NCBI GenBank assembly: GCA_021732045.1 | Contig: JAKFWK010000002.1 | Coordinates: 617,824-681,823, forward strand | Direction of reading: 5' to 3' | Length of the DNA stretch: 64,000 bases | Source of the DNA: Sulfurimonas sp. | GTDB taxonomy: Bacteria; Campylobacterota; Campylobacteria; Campylobacterales; Sulfurimonadaceae | Shown here: positions 34,098 through 43,173 of the stretch, one piece after another | Position numbering within the stretch: the stretch's first letter is position 1 | How the letters are laid out: the number at the start of each line of letters is the position of its first letter | The notes under the pieces: model-generated | Databases searched by the model: none | What the model was told of the DNA's origin: nothing | Seen by the model: the letters and a program-made list of their open reading frames with translations, nothing else | Made by a program: the position numbers and the translations under genes

Positions 34098-35288
34098 ATG
34101 CCAAATATTTTAAAATTAATAGATAGAGAAAAAGAGTTATTCAAAGATGACATAAAAAAATATGAAAAAGAGCTCTCAAACATTGTGTCGTCTTCAGCAT
34201 TCTTAGTGATCGGTGGTGCGGGTTCTATCGGACAGGCTGTGACAAAAGAGATATTTAAACGAAATCCTAAAAAACTGCATGTAGTGGACATAAGTGAAAA
34301 CAACATGGTTGAGTTAGTTAGAGATATTCGTAGCTCTTTTGGTTATATTGATGGTGATTTTCAAACCTTTGCACTTGATGTTGGAAGTGTGGAGTATGAC
34401 GCGTTTATTAAAGCGGACGGAAAATATGACTATGTCTTAAACCTCTCTGCCCTCAAACATGTAAGAAGCGAGAAAGACCCCTTTACTTTAATGCGAATGT
34501 GCGAGGTAAATATTTTCAACACCGACAAAACTCTGCAACAGTCCATAGAAAACGGGACTAAAAAATATTTCTGCGTAAGCACCGACAAGGCGGCAAATCC
34601 GGTAAATATGATGGGTGCAAGCAAGCGAATTATGGAGATGTTTTTAATGAGGAAATCTCTTCAAATAGATATTTCAACCGCAAGATTTGCAAATGTTGCT
34701 TTTAGTGACGGTAGTCTGCTTCATGGGTTTAATCAGCGAATTCAAAAACGCCAGCCAATTGTCGCCCCCAACGATATCAAACGCTATTTTGTCACCCCTA
34801 AAGAGTCGGGTGAACTTTGTCTCATGTCATGCATTTTTGGAGAAAATAGAGATATCTTTTTCCCAAAACTAAGCGAGGCTCTTCATCTAATCACCTTTGC
34901 CGATATTGCTGTGAAATACCTAAAAAATCTAGGTTATGAGCCATATCTTTGCGAGAGTGAAGATGAGGCAAGAGAACTGGCAAAAACCATGCCAGAGCAA
35001 GGAAAATGGCCATGTCTATTTACTGCAAGCGACACAACTGGCGAAAAAGATTTTGAAGAGTTCTTTACCGACAAAGAACTCCTTGACATGAGCAGGTTTC
35101 TAAATCTCGGCGTCATTAAAAACGAAGCCATTTTTAATGAGGATAAACTAAATTATTTCATACAAAAAATAGATAGTATGAAAAATGCAAAATCTTGGAC
35201 AAAAGATCAGATCGTAGAACTGTTTCATGAGATGATTCCAAATTTTCGACACAAAGAAACCGGCAAATATCTTGATGGGAAAATGTAA
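34098..35288 (+). CDS. Nucleotide-sugar 4,6-dehydratase, LegB/CapD-like
   Basis: The 396-residue extended SDR has a GGAGSIGQ nucleotide-binding motif (about 36-43), the VVDISEN segment and the CapD/PglF-type active site STDKAANPVNMMGASKR. The catalytic Tyr of classic SDRs is replaced by this TDK. It should form the 4-keto-6-deoxy sugar that opens the legionaminic-acid pathway, as judged by the genes that follow without gaps (the next ATG overlaps its stop by one base). It is longer than Campylobacter LegB, with an extra C-terminal region. Confidence 0.8.
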   Translation: MPNILKLIDREKELFKDDIKKYEKELSNIVSSSAFLVIGGAGSIGQAVTKEIFKRNPKKLHVVDISENNMVELVRDIRSSFGYIDGDFQTFALDVGSVEYDAFIKADGKYDYVLNLSALKHVRSEKDPFTLMRMCEVNIFNTDKTLQQSIENGTKKYFCVSTDKAANPVNMMGASKRIMEMFLMRKSLQIDISTARFANVAFSDGSLLHGFNQRIQKRQPIVAPNDIKRYFVTPKESGELCLMSCIFGENRDIFFPKLSEALHLITFADIAVKYLKNLGYEPYLCESEDEARELAKTMPEQGKWPCLFTASDTTGEKDFEEFFTDKELLDMSRFLNLGVIKNEAIFNEDKLNYFIQKIDSMKNAKSWTKDQIVELFHEMIPNFRHKETGKYLDGKM

Positions 35289-36433
35289 TGAGTTTTAAAA
35301 ATATTACCACTTTTATTCAACAAACATTTGATACAGAAGCATTTATCCCACTTCATGAGCCTCGTTTTACTGGAAATGAGAAAAAATATTTAAATGATTG
35401 TATAGATTCTACTTTTGTCTCAAGTGTTGGAAAATATGTAGATATTTTTGAAAAAGAGTTTGCAAGAACTGTTGGAAGCAAATATGCAATAGCCACCGTA
35501 AATGGTACGGCGGCACTTCATATTTCACTACTTTTAGCTGATGTAAAAAAAGAGGATGAAGTGATAACTCAGCCACTTACTTTTATAGCCACATGCAATG
35601 CCATCTCTTACATCGGAGCAAAGCAGATATTTGTAGATGTTGATTTGGATACTATGGGCTTAAGTCCTGATTCTTTGAAGTCTTTCTTAGAGACAAATTG
35701 TGAATTAAAAGGAAATGCTTGCATCAATAAAACTACAGGGAAAATCATCAAAGCTTGCGTCCCTATGCACACTTTTGGACATCCATGTAGAATTGAAGAG
35801 ATAAAAAATATTTGTGATATTTGGAACATTGCTTTAGTTGAAGATGCGGCTGAATCACTTGGAAGTTATTATAAAGAGAAACATACAGGCACATTTGGGA
35901 AAGTGGGTGCTTTTAGTTTTAATGGAAATAAAATCATCACTTCAGGTGGTGGCGGAGCAATAGTCACCGATGATGAAAATTTGGCAAAAAGAGCAAAACA
36001 TATCACAACAACAGCGAAAATCCCCCATTCTTACGAATATGTCCATGATGAGATAGGATACAACTATAGATTACCAAACATTAACGCATCTTTATTAGTT
36101 GCACAACTTGAACAGCTTGATAATTTCTTGAAATCAAAAAGAGAATTAACCTTGAAATATAAAAAGTTTTTTTCTACAAATAATGAGATTAAATTTATAG
36201 AAGAACCAAAAGATAGCAAATCAAATTATTGGCTACAAACTGTTTTGTTAAATGATAAAATTAAAAGAGATGAATTTTTAGATTTTACTAATAAAAATGG
36301 TGTAATGACAAGACCAATTTGGCGACTTATGAACGAACTTGAAATGTTTAAAGATTGTCAATGTACCGATTTAAAAAATGCAAAATATTTAGAAGAGAGA
36401 GTTGTTAATATACCGAGTTCGGTGAGAGTATAA
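35288..36433 (+). CDS. legC: LegC family PLP-dependent aminotransferase
   Basis: This aminotransferase converts the 4-keto sugar to the 4-amino sugar. The 381-residue protein starts with the LegC-type FIPLHEPRFTGNEKKYL...FVSSVGKYVD. It has the DegT fold motifs NGTAALHIS and VEDAAESLGS. FSFNGNKIITSGGGGA carries the PLP lysine (in GNK). It directly follows the 4,6-dehydratase gene. Confidence 0.9.
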   Translation: MSFKNITTFIQQTFDTEAFIPLHEPRFTGNEKKYLNDCIDSTFVSSVGKYVDIFEKEFARTVGSKYAIATVNGTAALHISLLLADVKKEDEVITQPLTFIATCNAISYIGAKQIFVDVDLDTMGLSPDSLKSFLETNCELKGNACINKTTGKIIKACVPMHTFGHPCRIEEIKNICDIWNIALVEDAAESLGSYYKEKHTGTFGKVGAFSFNGNKIITSGGGGAIVTDDENLAKRAKHITTTAKIPHSYEYVHDEIGYNYRLPNINASLLVAQLEQLDNFLKSKRELTLKYKKFFSTNNEIKFIEEPKDSKSNYWLQTVLLNDKIKRDEFLDFTNKNGVMTRPIWRLMNELEMFKDCQCTDLKNAKYLEERVVNIPSSVRV

Positions 36434-36436
36434 AAA

Positions 36437-37012
36437 ATGAACGAAAAAATAATTCTTATCGGTGGTGGCGGGCATTGCAGAAGTGTTATAGATGTGATAG
36501 AGCAAACAAACAAATATGACATTATTGGTATTGTCGATATAAAAGAAAATATTGGAATAAAAGTTTTTGATTATGAAATAATTGGCTGTGATGATGACTT
36601 AGAAACAATTTTTCAAACTTGTAAAAATGCAATCATTACTGTGGGACAAATAAAAACAAACGATTTAAGAGTAAAAATCTACAATAAATTAAAAGGGATT
36701 GGATTTTGTTTGCCTATAATTATTTCTCCACTAGCTTATGTTTCAAAACATTCGCAGATAGCCGAGGGGACAATCATTATGCACCATGCTCTCATAAATG
36801 CAAATGCAAAAATTGGAAAAAATTGTATCATTAACACAAAAGCATTGATAGAACACGATGCGAGCATTGGTGATAACTGTCATATTTCAACCGCAAGCGT
36901 GATAAATGGTGGAGTAGAAGTGAAAGAAAATACATTTGTTGGCAGCAATGCAACTTCAAAAGAGTATATTAAGATATGTGAATTTGTAAAGGCAGGGAGC
37001 CTAGTAAAATGA
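36437..37012 (+). CDS. legH: NeuD/LegH-type sugar N-acetyltransferase
   Basis: The 191-residue protein has an N-terminal Rossmann-like PglD domain (IILIGGGGHCRSVIDVIEQ). A left-handed beta-helix of hexapeptide repeats follows (IAEGTIIMHHALINANAKIGKNCIINTKALIEHDASIG in successive turns). The catalytic His is probably in IEHDASIG. It should acetylate the 4-amino group made by LegC. Its TGA overlaps the ATG of the legI gene. Confidence 0.85.
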   Translation: MNEKIILIGGGGHCRSVIDVIEQTNKYDIIGIVDIKENIGIKVFDYEIIGCDDDLETIFQTCKNAIITVGQIKTNDLRVKIYNKLKGIGFCLPIIISPLAYVSKHSQIAEGTIIMHHALINANAKIGKNCIINTKALIEHDASIGDNCHISTASVINGGVEVKENTFVGSNATSKEYIKICEFVKAGSLVK

Positions 37013-38007
37013 GTAAAGTATTTATAATAGCAGAAGCTGGGGTAAATCACAATGGTTCAATTGAGTTAGCAAAAAAACTTATAGATGTAGCTAGTGATAG
37101 TGGAGCTGATGCAGTTAAATTCCAAACATTTAAAGCTGAAAAACTCGTATCTAGGAATGCACAAAAGGCTGATTATCAAAAGCAAACAACTGATAAAACT
37201 GAATCACAATTTGAAATGATAAAAAAACTTGAACTTGATTTGGATACACATAAAGAGCTTATCGCTTATTGTAAAACTAAGAATATCATGTTTTTATCCA
37301 CCCCTTTTGATCATGATAGTATCAACCTCCTTAATGATTTAGAGCTTGAAATATTTAAAATACCAAGTGGAGAAATCACAAATCTTCCATATCTTAGACA
37401 CATCGGAAGACTAAAAAAACAAGTGATACTTTCAACAGGAATGGCAGATATTGGTGAAATAGAAGATGCCTTAGATGTACTTATTCAAGCTGGAACTAAA
37501 AAAGAAAATATCACGGTTTTACATGCAAATACCATGTATCCAACCCCCATGGAAGATGTGAATTTAAGAGCAATGGTAACTATCGGAAATACTTTTAATA
37601 TTGCCTATGGATATAGCGACCACACATTAGGCATAGAAGTAGATATTGCAGCAGTTGCTATGGGGGCTAGTTGCATTGAAAAACATTTCACACTAGACAA
37701 GACAATGGAGGGGCCTGACCATAAGGCAAGTCTTGAACCAAATGAACTAAAAAATATGGTAAAAGCTATACGAAATATAGAGTTGGCTCTTGGAAGTAGT
37801 GTTAAAAAACCATCAAAGAGTGAGTTGCCAAATATGAAAGTAGCTAGAAAATCAATAGTTGCAAGATGTGACATTAAAAAAGATGAGATTTTTACAGATG
37901 ACAATATAACTATAAAAAGACCAGGGAATGGTATAAATCCTATGAGATGGGATGAAATTATTGGAACCACGGCAACTAAAGATTATAAAGAAGATGAGTT
38001 AGTATGA
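37009..38007 (+). CDS. legI: N,N'-diacetyllegionaminate (sialic-acid type) synthase
   Basis: The enzyme condenses phosphoenolpyruvate with the 6-deoxy-mannosamine derivative. The 332-residue protein has the NeuB domain (FIIAEAGVNHNGSIELAKKL, AVKFQTFKAEKLV, IPSGEITNLPYL and YSDHTLGIEVDIAAVAMGA). A C-terminal SAF/antifreeze-like domain follows (KSIVARCDIKKDEIFTDDNI). The cluster context, with LegB, LegC and PtmE homologues, favours legionaminate over neuraminate, but pseudaminate cannot be fully excluded. Confidence 0.88.
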   Translation: MSKVFIIAEAGVNHNGSIELAKKLIDVASDSGADAVKFQTFKAEKLVSRNAQKADYQKQTTDKTESQFEMIKKLELDLDTHKELIAYCKTKNIMFLSTPFDHDSINLLNDLELEIFKIPSGEITNLPYLRHIGRLKKQVILSTGMADIGEIEDALDVLIQAGTKKENITVLHANTMYPTPMEDVNLRAMVTIGNTFNIAYGYSDHTLGIEVDIAAVAMGASCIEKHFTLDKTMEGPDHKASLEPNELKNMVKAIRNIELALGSSVKKPSKSELPNMKVARKSIVARCDIKKDEIFTDDNITIKRPGNGINPMRWDEIIGTTATKDYKEDELV

Positions 38008-39164
38008 AACGCAGAATTTGTGTAGTAACTGGCACCAGAGCTGAATATGGACTGCTTTATTGGCTCATGAAAGAGATAGAAGCTGATAATGCGTTAGAAC
38101 TTCAACTCATAGTTACCGGTATGCACCTAAGCCCTGAATTTGGACTAACATATAAAGAAATAGAAAAAGATTTTAAAATAGATAAAAAGATAGAAATGCT
38201 TTTATCTTCTGATACTTCTGTAGGTATTTCAAAATCTATGGGATTGGCTCAGATAAGTTTTGCAGAAGCCTACGAAGAGCTAAAGCCCGATATGTTGGTT
38301 GTACTTGGTGATAGATATGAGATATTCTCGTGCGTTAGCGCTGCTATGATAGCTCGTATACCTATCGCTCATTTGCATGGTGGAGAAACAACTGAAGGTG
38401 CTTTTGATGAGTCTATCCGACATAGCATCACAAAAATGAGTCATCTTCATTTTACCGCAACTGAAGAATATAAGAACAGAGTAATTCAACTTGGTGAACA
38501 ACCTGAAAGAGTTTTGAATGTTGGTGGTATGGGAATAGAAAACATAAAAAGACTTGAACTACTTTCAAAAGAAGAGTTTGAAACATCTATAGAGTTTAAA
38601 CTAAACAAGAGAAATATACTAGTTACTTTTCACCCTGTAACTCTTGAAAACTCTACTGCAATGACTCAATTTCAAGAGTTATTAAACGCTATAGATGAAC
38701 TTAATGATACAAATATTATTTTCACAAAAGCAAATAGCGATACGGATGGAAGAATCATTAATGGCATGATTGATGAGTATGTAAGTAAAAACAGTGATAA
38801 AGCTGTAGGATTTACATCACTAGGACAACTTAGATACTTAAGTGCTCTACAGTATGTCGATGCAATGGTAGGAAATAGTTCAAGCGGTTTAGCAGAAGCA
38901 CCTAGCTTTAAGATAGGAACTATAAATATTGGAGACCGTCAAAAAGGACGCATAAAAGCAGACAGTGTGATAGATTGCGAGCCTATAAAATCTTCTATTG
39001 TTCAAGCATTCGAAAAGCTTTACTCACCAGAGTTTAAAGAAATACTTAAAACAGTTAAAAATCCTTATGGAGATGGATGTGCAAGTGAAAGAATTATTAA
39101 AGAGATAAAAAAAGTAGATTTGAATAATATTTTAAAAAAATCATTTTATAATTTAAAGGTTTAA
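38004..39164 (+). CDS. legG: NDP-sugar 2-epimerase (hydrolysing), LegG/NeuC type
   Basis: It removes the nucleotide and inverts C2 to give the mannosamine-type substrate for LegI. The 386-residue protein begins RRICVVTGTRAEYGLLYWLM. It has VLGDRYEIFSC, HLHGGETTEGAFDESIRHSITK and VGNSSSGLAEAPSF, the standard NeuC/WecB blocks. It overlaps legI by 4 bases (ATGA). It is placed after legI although it acts before it. Confidence 0.9.
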   Translation: MKRRICVVTGTRAEYGLLYWLMKEIEADNALELQLIVTGMHLSPEFGLTYKEIEKDFKIDKKIEMLLSSDTSVGISKSMGLAQISFAEAYEELKPDMLVVLGDRYEIFSCVSAAMIARIPIAHLHGGETTEGAFDESIRHSITKMSHLHFTATEEYKNRVIQLGEQPERVLNVGGMGIENIKRLELLSKEEFETSIEFKLNKRNILVTFHPVTLENSTAMTQFQELLNAIDELNDTNIIFTKANSDTDGRIINGMIDEYVSKNSDKAVGFTSLGQLRYLSALQYVDAMVGNSSSGLAEAPSFKIGTINIGDRQKGRIKADSVIDCEPIKSSIVQAFEKLYSPEFKEILKTVKNPYGDGCASERIIKEIKKVDLNNILKKSFYNLKV

Positions 39165-39165
39165 A

Positions 39166-40212
39166 GTGAAAAACATACAAAACATAAAACTAAAACCAAC
39201 TGCAACCATAAGAGAAGCACTTGCTGTCATAGATAGCGGTGCAATGCAAATTGCTATCGTCGTGGATAATGAAGACCTGCTTTTAGGAACGCTTACTGAT
39301 GGAAATATCCGCAGGGGTTTGCTAAGTGGTCTTTCTATCGATAGTAAAATTGAAGATATCTATTTTAAAACGCCAACAGTCGCTAAAATAAGCGACACAA
39401 AAGAAGATATTCTAAAAGTAGCACTTGCTAAAAAACTCCACCAGATACCGATTATTGATGAGCAAAATTGTGTACTTGGAATAGTGGAAATTGATGAACT
39501 TATAAAACCAAAAGATAAAACAAATAGAGTTGTTCTCATGGCAGGTGGTCTGGGAACTCGTTTAGGCGAATTAACAAAAACTACTCCAAAACCAATGCTT
39601 CATGTCGGCAACAAACCAATCCTTCAAACCATTATTGAGAATTTTGCGAAGTATGGATACACCAACATTATTATCAGCGTAAATTATCTCTCTCATGTGA
39701 TTGAGGAGTATTTTGGAGATGGCAGTGCGTTTGGTGTCTCAATTGAGTATATTCACGAAAAAGAACGGATGGGTACAGCTGGTGCGCTTAGTCTAATGCG
39801 CAACCACCTAAGTGAGCCTTTTTTTGTAATGAACGGCGACCTGTTGACCAATGTAAATTTTGAGCATCTTAACGATTTTCACAATTCCCAAGAAGCACTT
39901 GGCACTATGGGAGTCAGAGAGTATGACTTTCAAGTTCCTTACGGCGTTGTTAATATTGAAAATGGTAAAATTTCTTCAATAGTCGAAAAACCTATCCATA
40001 AGTTTTTTGTAAGTGCAGGGATTTATATGCTCTCTCCTGAGGTACTATCACTTATCCCCAATGGAGAGTTTTTTGATATGCCATCTCTTTTCGAAAAAAT
40101 AATCAGTAAAAATGGCAAAGCACTCTCGTTCCCTATACATGAGTACTGGCTAGACATCGGACGAATAAATGATTATGAACAAGCCAATAGTGAATATCAT
40201 GAGGTGTTTTAA
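39166..40212 (+). CDS. ptmE: PtmE-type nucleotidyltransferase with CBS domains
   Basis: The 348-residue protein has two N-terminal CBS domains (about 8-118) and a sugar nucleotidyltransferase domain (VVLMAGGLGTRLGELTKTTPKPMLHVGNKPIL in its segments, then MNGDLLTNVNF). In Campylobacter, PtmE is a glucosamine-1-phosphate guanylyltransferase feeding the GDP route to legionaminic acid. The start is GTG at 39166 with AAAGG upstream. The match to PtmE rests on domain order and cluster context. Confidence 0.85.
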   Translation: MKNIQNIKLKPTATIREALAVIDSGAMQIAIVVDNEDLLLGTLTDGNIRRGLLSGLSIDSKIEDIYFKTPTVAKISDTKEDILKVALAKKLHQIPIIDEQNCVLGIVEIDELIKPKDKTNRVVLMAGGLGTRLGELTKTTPKPMLHVGNKPILQTIIENFAKYGYTNIIISVNYLSHVIEEYFGDGSAFGVSIEYIHEKERMGTAGALSLMRNHLSEPFFVMNGDLLTNVNFEHLNDFHNSQEALGTMGVREYDFQVPYGVVNIENGKISSIVEKPIHKFFVSAGIYMLSPEVLSLIPNGEFFDMPSLFEKIISKNGKALSFPIHEYWLDIGRINDYEQANSEYHEVF

Positions 40213-41121
40213 TTGAGGGTTTTATTGATTGGATATGGTTCAATTGGCAGAAGACATGAAGAAGTTTTATCCTCTTTCAGCACAATCGAAGAGATTCATA
40301 TCGTAACCAAACAGGCACTTCCGGACAAAGTAACTTTCAAGAACCTCCAAGAAGTTGACAATTTAAAGCAATATGACTACATTGTTATCGCCAGTGAAAC
40401 ATATAAACACTTTGAACAACTAAAATATTTGGAAAATCATATTTCTAATAAATTGATTTTTTGTGAGAAACCACTTTTTGAGACAGATAAAGAGCTGACA
40501 ATCTTAAAAAATAGGGTTCTGGTTGGCTATGTGCTAAGATTCCATCCATTGATGCAAAAATTAAAACATTATCTTAAAAATGAAAAAATCCTTAGCTCTA
40601 CCATTGTTTGTGGACAATATCTGCCGACATGGCGTAAAGAAGTTGACTATAAAACATCGTACAGTGCAAGCAAAGCTCAAGGTGGTGGTGTACTTTTGGA
40701 TTTAAGCCATGAGATTGATTACGCTCAATGGCTATTTGGAGACATGATAGATATTCAAAGCTATCAACTAAAAGTTTCCGATTTAGAAATAGATTCTGAT
40801 GATTTAGTTACTCTTATATCAAAAACGCAAAAAGGTGTCATTGTTACCATGTCTATTGATTATATCAGTAAAATTACACACAGAAGAATAATTGTAAATA
40901 CTATCGAAAATACTTACGAGTTAGATTTTATAAAAAATTTGCTGATTCAAAAAGACAGAAACGGATTAGAGCAAAAACATAAAACAAAAAATCTAGAAAG
41001 AAACACAATGTTTGAAAAAATGCACGCATCAATACTATCAAATCAACACAGCGCATGCACCTACAAAGAAGGGCAAAGCGTTATGAAAACAATCTCAACT
41101 ATTCAGAGGCAAAGCAAATGA
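40213..41121 (+). CDS. ptmF: Gfo/Idh/MocA family oxidoreductase, PtmF-like
   Basis: The 302-residue protein starts MRVLLIGYGSIGRRHEEVL, a Rossmann NAD(P) site. It has the family's EKPLF motif and the GGGVLLDLSHEIDYAQWLFG block. PtmF homologues accompany legionaminic-acid genes and are linked to making the amino-sugar precursor. The start is TTG at 40213-40215 with GAGGTG seven bases upstream, directly after the ptmE stop. Its TGA overlaps the ATG of the next gene. Confidence 0.82.
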   Translation: MRVLLIGYGSIGRRHEEVLSSFSTIEEIHIVTKQALPDKVTFKNLQEVDNLKQYDYIVIASETYKHFEQLKYLENHISNKLIFCEKPLFETDKELTILKNRVLVGYVLRFHPLMQKLKHYLKNEKILSSTIVCGQYLPTWRKEVDYKTSYSASKAQGGGVLLDLSHEIDYAQWLFGDMIDIQSYQLKVSDLEIDSDDLVTLISKTQKGVIVTMSIDYISKITHRRIIVNTIENTYELDFIKNLLIQKDRNGLEQKHKTKNLERNTMFEKMHASILSNQHSACTYKEGQSVMKTISTIQRQSK

Positions 41122-41822
41122 GCAATATTTTATGTACAATCTGCGCACGAGGTGGCTCAAAGGGCGTTAAAAATAAAAACATTAAACTCCTAAACGGCAA
41201 ACCTCTTATTGCCTACACTATCGAGCAAGCAAAACAATCAGGGCTGTTTGAGCACATAGTTATCAGCACTGACTCTGACGACATTGCTTCTATCGCAACC
41301 AAATACGGAGCAGAAGTTTTTTTTAAAAGAAGTCCGGAAATGGCAAGCGATACTGCAGGAAAACTTGATGTGATTCGAGATGCTTTTGTTAGAAGCGAAG
41401 AGCACTACCGTAAAAAATATGACTACTTAATAGACTTAGATGCAACAGCACCTCTAAGAAGTGTAGAAGACATCACTGCATCATTTGCACAATTTTTAAG
41501 AGACAAAAACGATAATCTTATTACCGCAATGCCAAGTCGCAGAAGTCCATATTTTAATCTTGTTGAAGTAGATAGCAATGGACAAGTATCTTTATCTAAA
41601 AAATTAGATGGCTCTGTTGTTAGAAGACAAGATGCTCCCAAGAGCTATGATATGAACGCTTCTATTTATATCTGGAATCGTCATACAATCTTAAGTGAAA
41701 ACTCCATTTTTCTACCAAAGACTGGATTATATGTAATGCCTGAAGAACGGTCAATCGACATTGACACAGAGCTTGATTTTGAGTTTGTAGAATTTTTGAT
41801 GAAAAATAAAAAAAATGGTTAA
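41118..41822 (+). CDS. legF: CMP-legionaminic/sialic acid synthetase (NeuA/LegF family)
   Basis: The enzyme activates the nonulosonic acid with CTP. The ATG at 41118 (overlapping the ptmF stop as ATGA, with AGG before it) gives 234 residues starting MSNILCTICARGGSKGVKNKN, the CMP-sugar synthetase signature. IVISTDSDDIA and a DLDATAPLRS motif follow. A longer frame from 41055 is only ptmF in another frame. The last 8 bases overlap the acetyltransferase gene. Confidence 0.9.
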   Translation: MSNILCTICARGGSKGVKNKNIKLLNGKPLIAYTIEQAKQSGLFEHIVISTDSDDIASIATKYGAEVFFKRSPEMASDTAGKLDVIRDAFVRSEEHYRKKYDYLIDLDATAPLRSVEDITASFAQFLRDKNDNLITAMPSRRSPYFNLVEVDSNGQVSLSKKLDGSVVRRQDAPKSYDMNASIYIWNRHTILSENSIFLPKTGLYVMPEERSIDIDTELDFEFVEFLMKNKKNG

Positions 41823-42374
41823 AGAAATTATCCAAAAATACAAATACGACAAAAGTGCAGATAGACTTGGTCCTGACTGCCCATTTACTCACTGGCATCT
41901 ATATTTTTCTTTAAGTAAAAAAAGAATTTGTAAAAATAAATTTGGAACTTATTCAGAAGGTGCGGATTTTCGTGCTGGAGCCTATGCTATCACTTGCTCT
42001 AAAATTCATCTAGGCAAAAATGTAGTAATTCGCCCAACAACAATGCTTTTTGCGGACCCTAGAGATGGGGGGGGGTAGATGGTAGCATAATCATCGAAGA
42101 CGATGTAATGCTTGGTTCTGGCGTTCATATATATGTGTCTAATCATAAATTTGACGATACATCTATTTCTATTCTAAAACAAGGTCACAGCGCTCCAAAA
42201 AGTGTCACTCTAAAATATGGTTGTTGGATTGGAGCAAATACCATAATTTTACCAGGAGTAACCATAGGTCAAAATAGCGTTGTAGGCGCAGGCAGCGTAG
42301 TTACTAAATCTATTCCAGAAAATGCTGTATATGCTGGGAATCCAGCTAAAATAATTAAACAATTAAATCGATAG
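41815..42374 (+). CDS. Phase-variable LbH acetyltransferase, interrupted at a poly-G tract (OFF)
   Basis: The first part (87 residues to TAG at 42076) runs [20 protein letters not shown]...[23 protein letters not shown]. The second part, one base out of frame ([20 protein letters not shown], then [20 protein letters not shown] and [12 protein letters not shown]), is a clear WbbJ-type hexapeptide acetyltransferase C-half. They are separated by nine G at 42067-42075. With seven or ten G the two halves fuse into one protein of about 185 residues. It likely O-acetylates the glycan or the nonulosonic acid. As sequenced it is off. Confidence 0.85.
42067..42075 (+). repeat. Poly-G tract (G9), phase-variation switch
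   Basis: Nine consecutive G residues lie in an otherwise AT-rich gene. In Campylobacter and Helicobacter such tracts gain or lose bases by slipped-strand mispairing and switch surface-glycan genes. Lengths of 3n+1 would restore the acetyltransferase frame. Confidence 0.9.
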
Positions 42375-42384
42375 AGGATATTTT

Positions 42385-43155
42385 ATGCTTAAAAATAATG
42401 TCGTTGTTATCACTGGCGGAGCTGGTTTGATAGGAAAAGAGTTTGTATCATCTGTGATAGAGCAAAATGGAATAGCGATTATTGCAGATATCAATGCAGA
42501 TATCGGCAATCAAGTAAAAAATGATTTATCTATTTCATTAAATACCACAAATATAGATTTTATCACGCTCGACATTACCTCCAAAGGGTCTCTGCAAAAC
42601 GCAATCACATATCTTGACAACAAATATGGCAGGATTGATGCGCTAGTGAACAATGCCTACCCTCGAAATAAAAACTATGGAAGACATTTTTTTGATGTTG
42701 AGTATGATGATTTTTGTGAAAATATCAATCTTAATTTGGGAGGCTATTTTTTGACTTCTCAACAGTTTGCATCTTATTTTAAAAATCAAGGCTATGGAAA
42801 TATTATCAACATATCCTCCATCTATGGTGTAATTGCTCCAAAATTTGAAGTTTATGACAACACTCCAATGACGATGCCGGTAGAGTACGCCGCAATCAAA
42901 TCAGCGCTTATTCTTTTAACGCAATATATGGCAAAATACTTCAAAGGAATGGGCATCCGCGTAAATGCACTTAGCCCTGGAGGGATTTTTGATAATCAAC
43001 CAGAAGCATTTCTGGAAGCTTACAAGAAGCAGTGTTTAAACAAAGGAATGCTGGATAAAAGTGATTTAAAAGGGACACTTATATATCTTTTGAGCGATAT
43101 GAGTCGGTATGTAAATGGGCAAAATATCGTTGTTGACGATGGATTTAGTTTATAA
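42385..43155 (+). CDS. ptmA: SDR oxidoreductase, PtmA-like
   Basis: The 256-residue classic SDR has VVITGGAGLIGKEF (nucleotide site) and LVNNAYPRNKNYG. INISSIYG is present, and the active-site YAAIKSALILL supplies Tyr and Lys. The NAYPR...YG and GVIAPKFEVYD signatures are those of PtmA, found in legionaminic-acid clusters. AGGA precedes the ATG. Its place right after the switchable acetyltransferase means its translation could also depend on the switch if coupled, but the 10-base gap and its own ribosome site argue against strong coupling. Confidence 0.85.
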   Translation: MLKNNVVVITGGAGLIGKEFVSSVIEQNGIAIIADINADIGNQVKNDLSISLNTTNIDFITLDITSKGSLQNAITYLDNKYGRIDALVNNAYPRNKNYGRHFFDVEYDDFCENINLNLGGYFLTSQQFASYFKNQGYGNIINISSIYGVIAPKFEVYDNTPMTMPVEYAAIKSALILLTQYMAKYFKGMGIRVNALSPGGIFDNQPEAFLEAYKKQCLNKGMLDKSDLKGTLIYLLSDMSRYVNGQNIVVDDGFSL

Positions 43156-43173
43156 AGTGATGAAGGAATTTTA

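Noticed and set aside
40213..40215. TTG start of ptmF suspected as a mis-start
   Set aside because: No ATG lies nearby. GAGGTG is at proper distance, and the Rossmann motif begins within the first residues, so TTG is accepted.
41055..41117. Longer start for the CMP-sugar synthetase gene
   Set aside because: These codons are the ptmF 3' end in another frame. The ATG at 41118, with ATGA overlap and the conserved MSNILCTICARGGSKG start, fits better.
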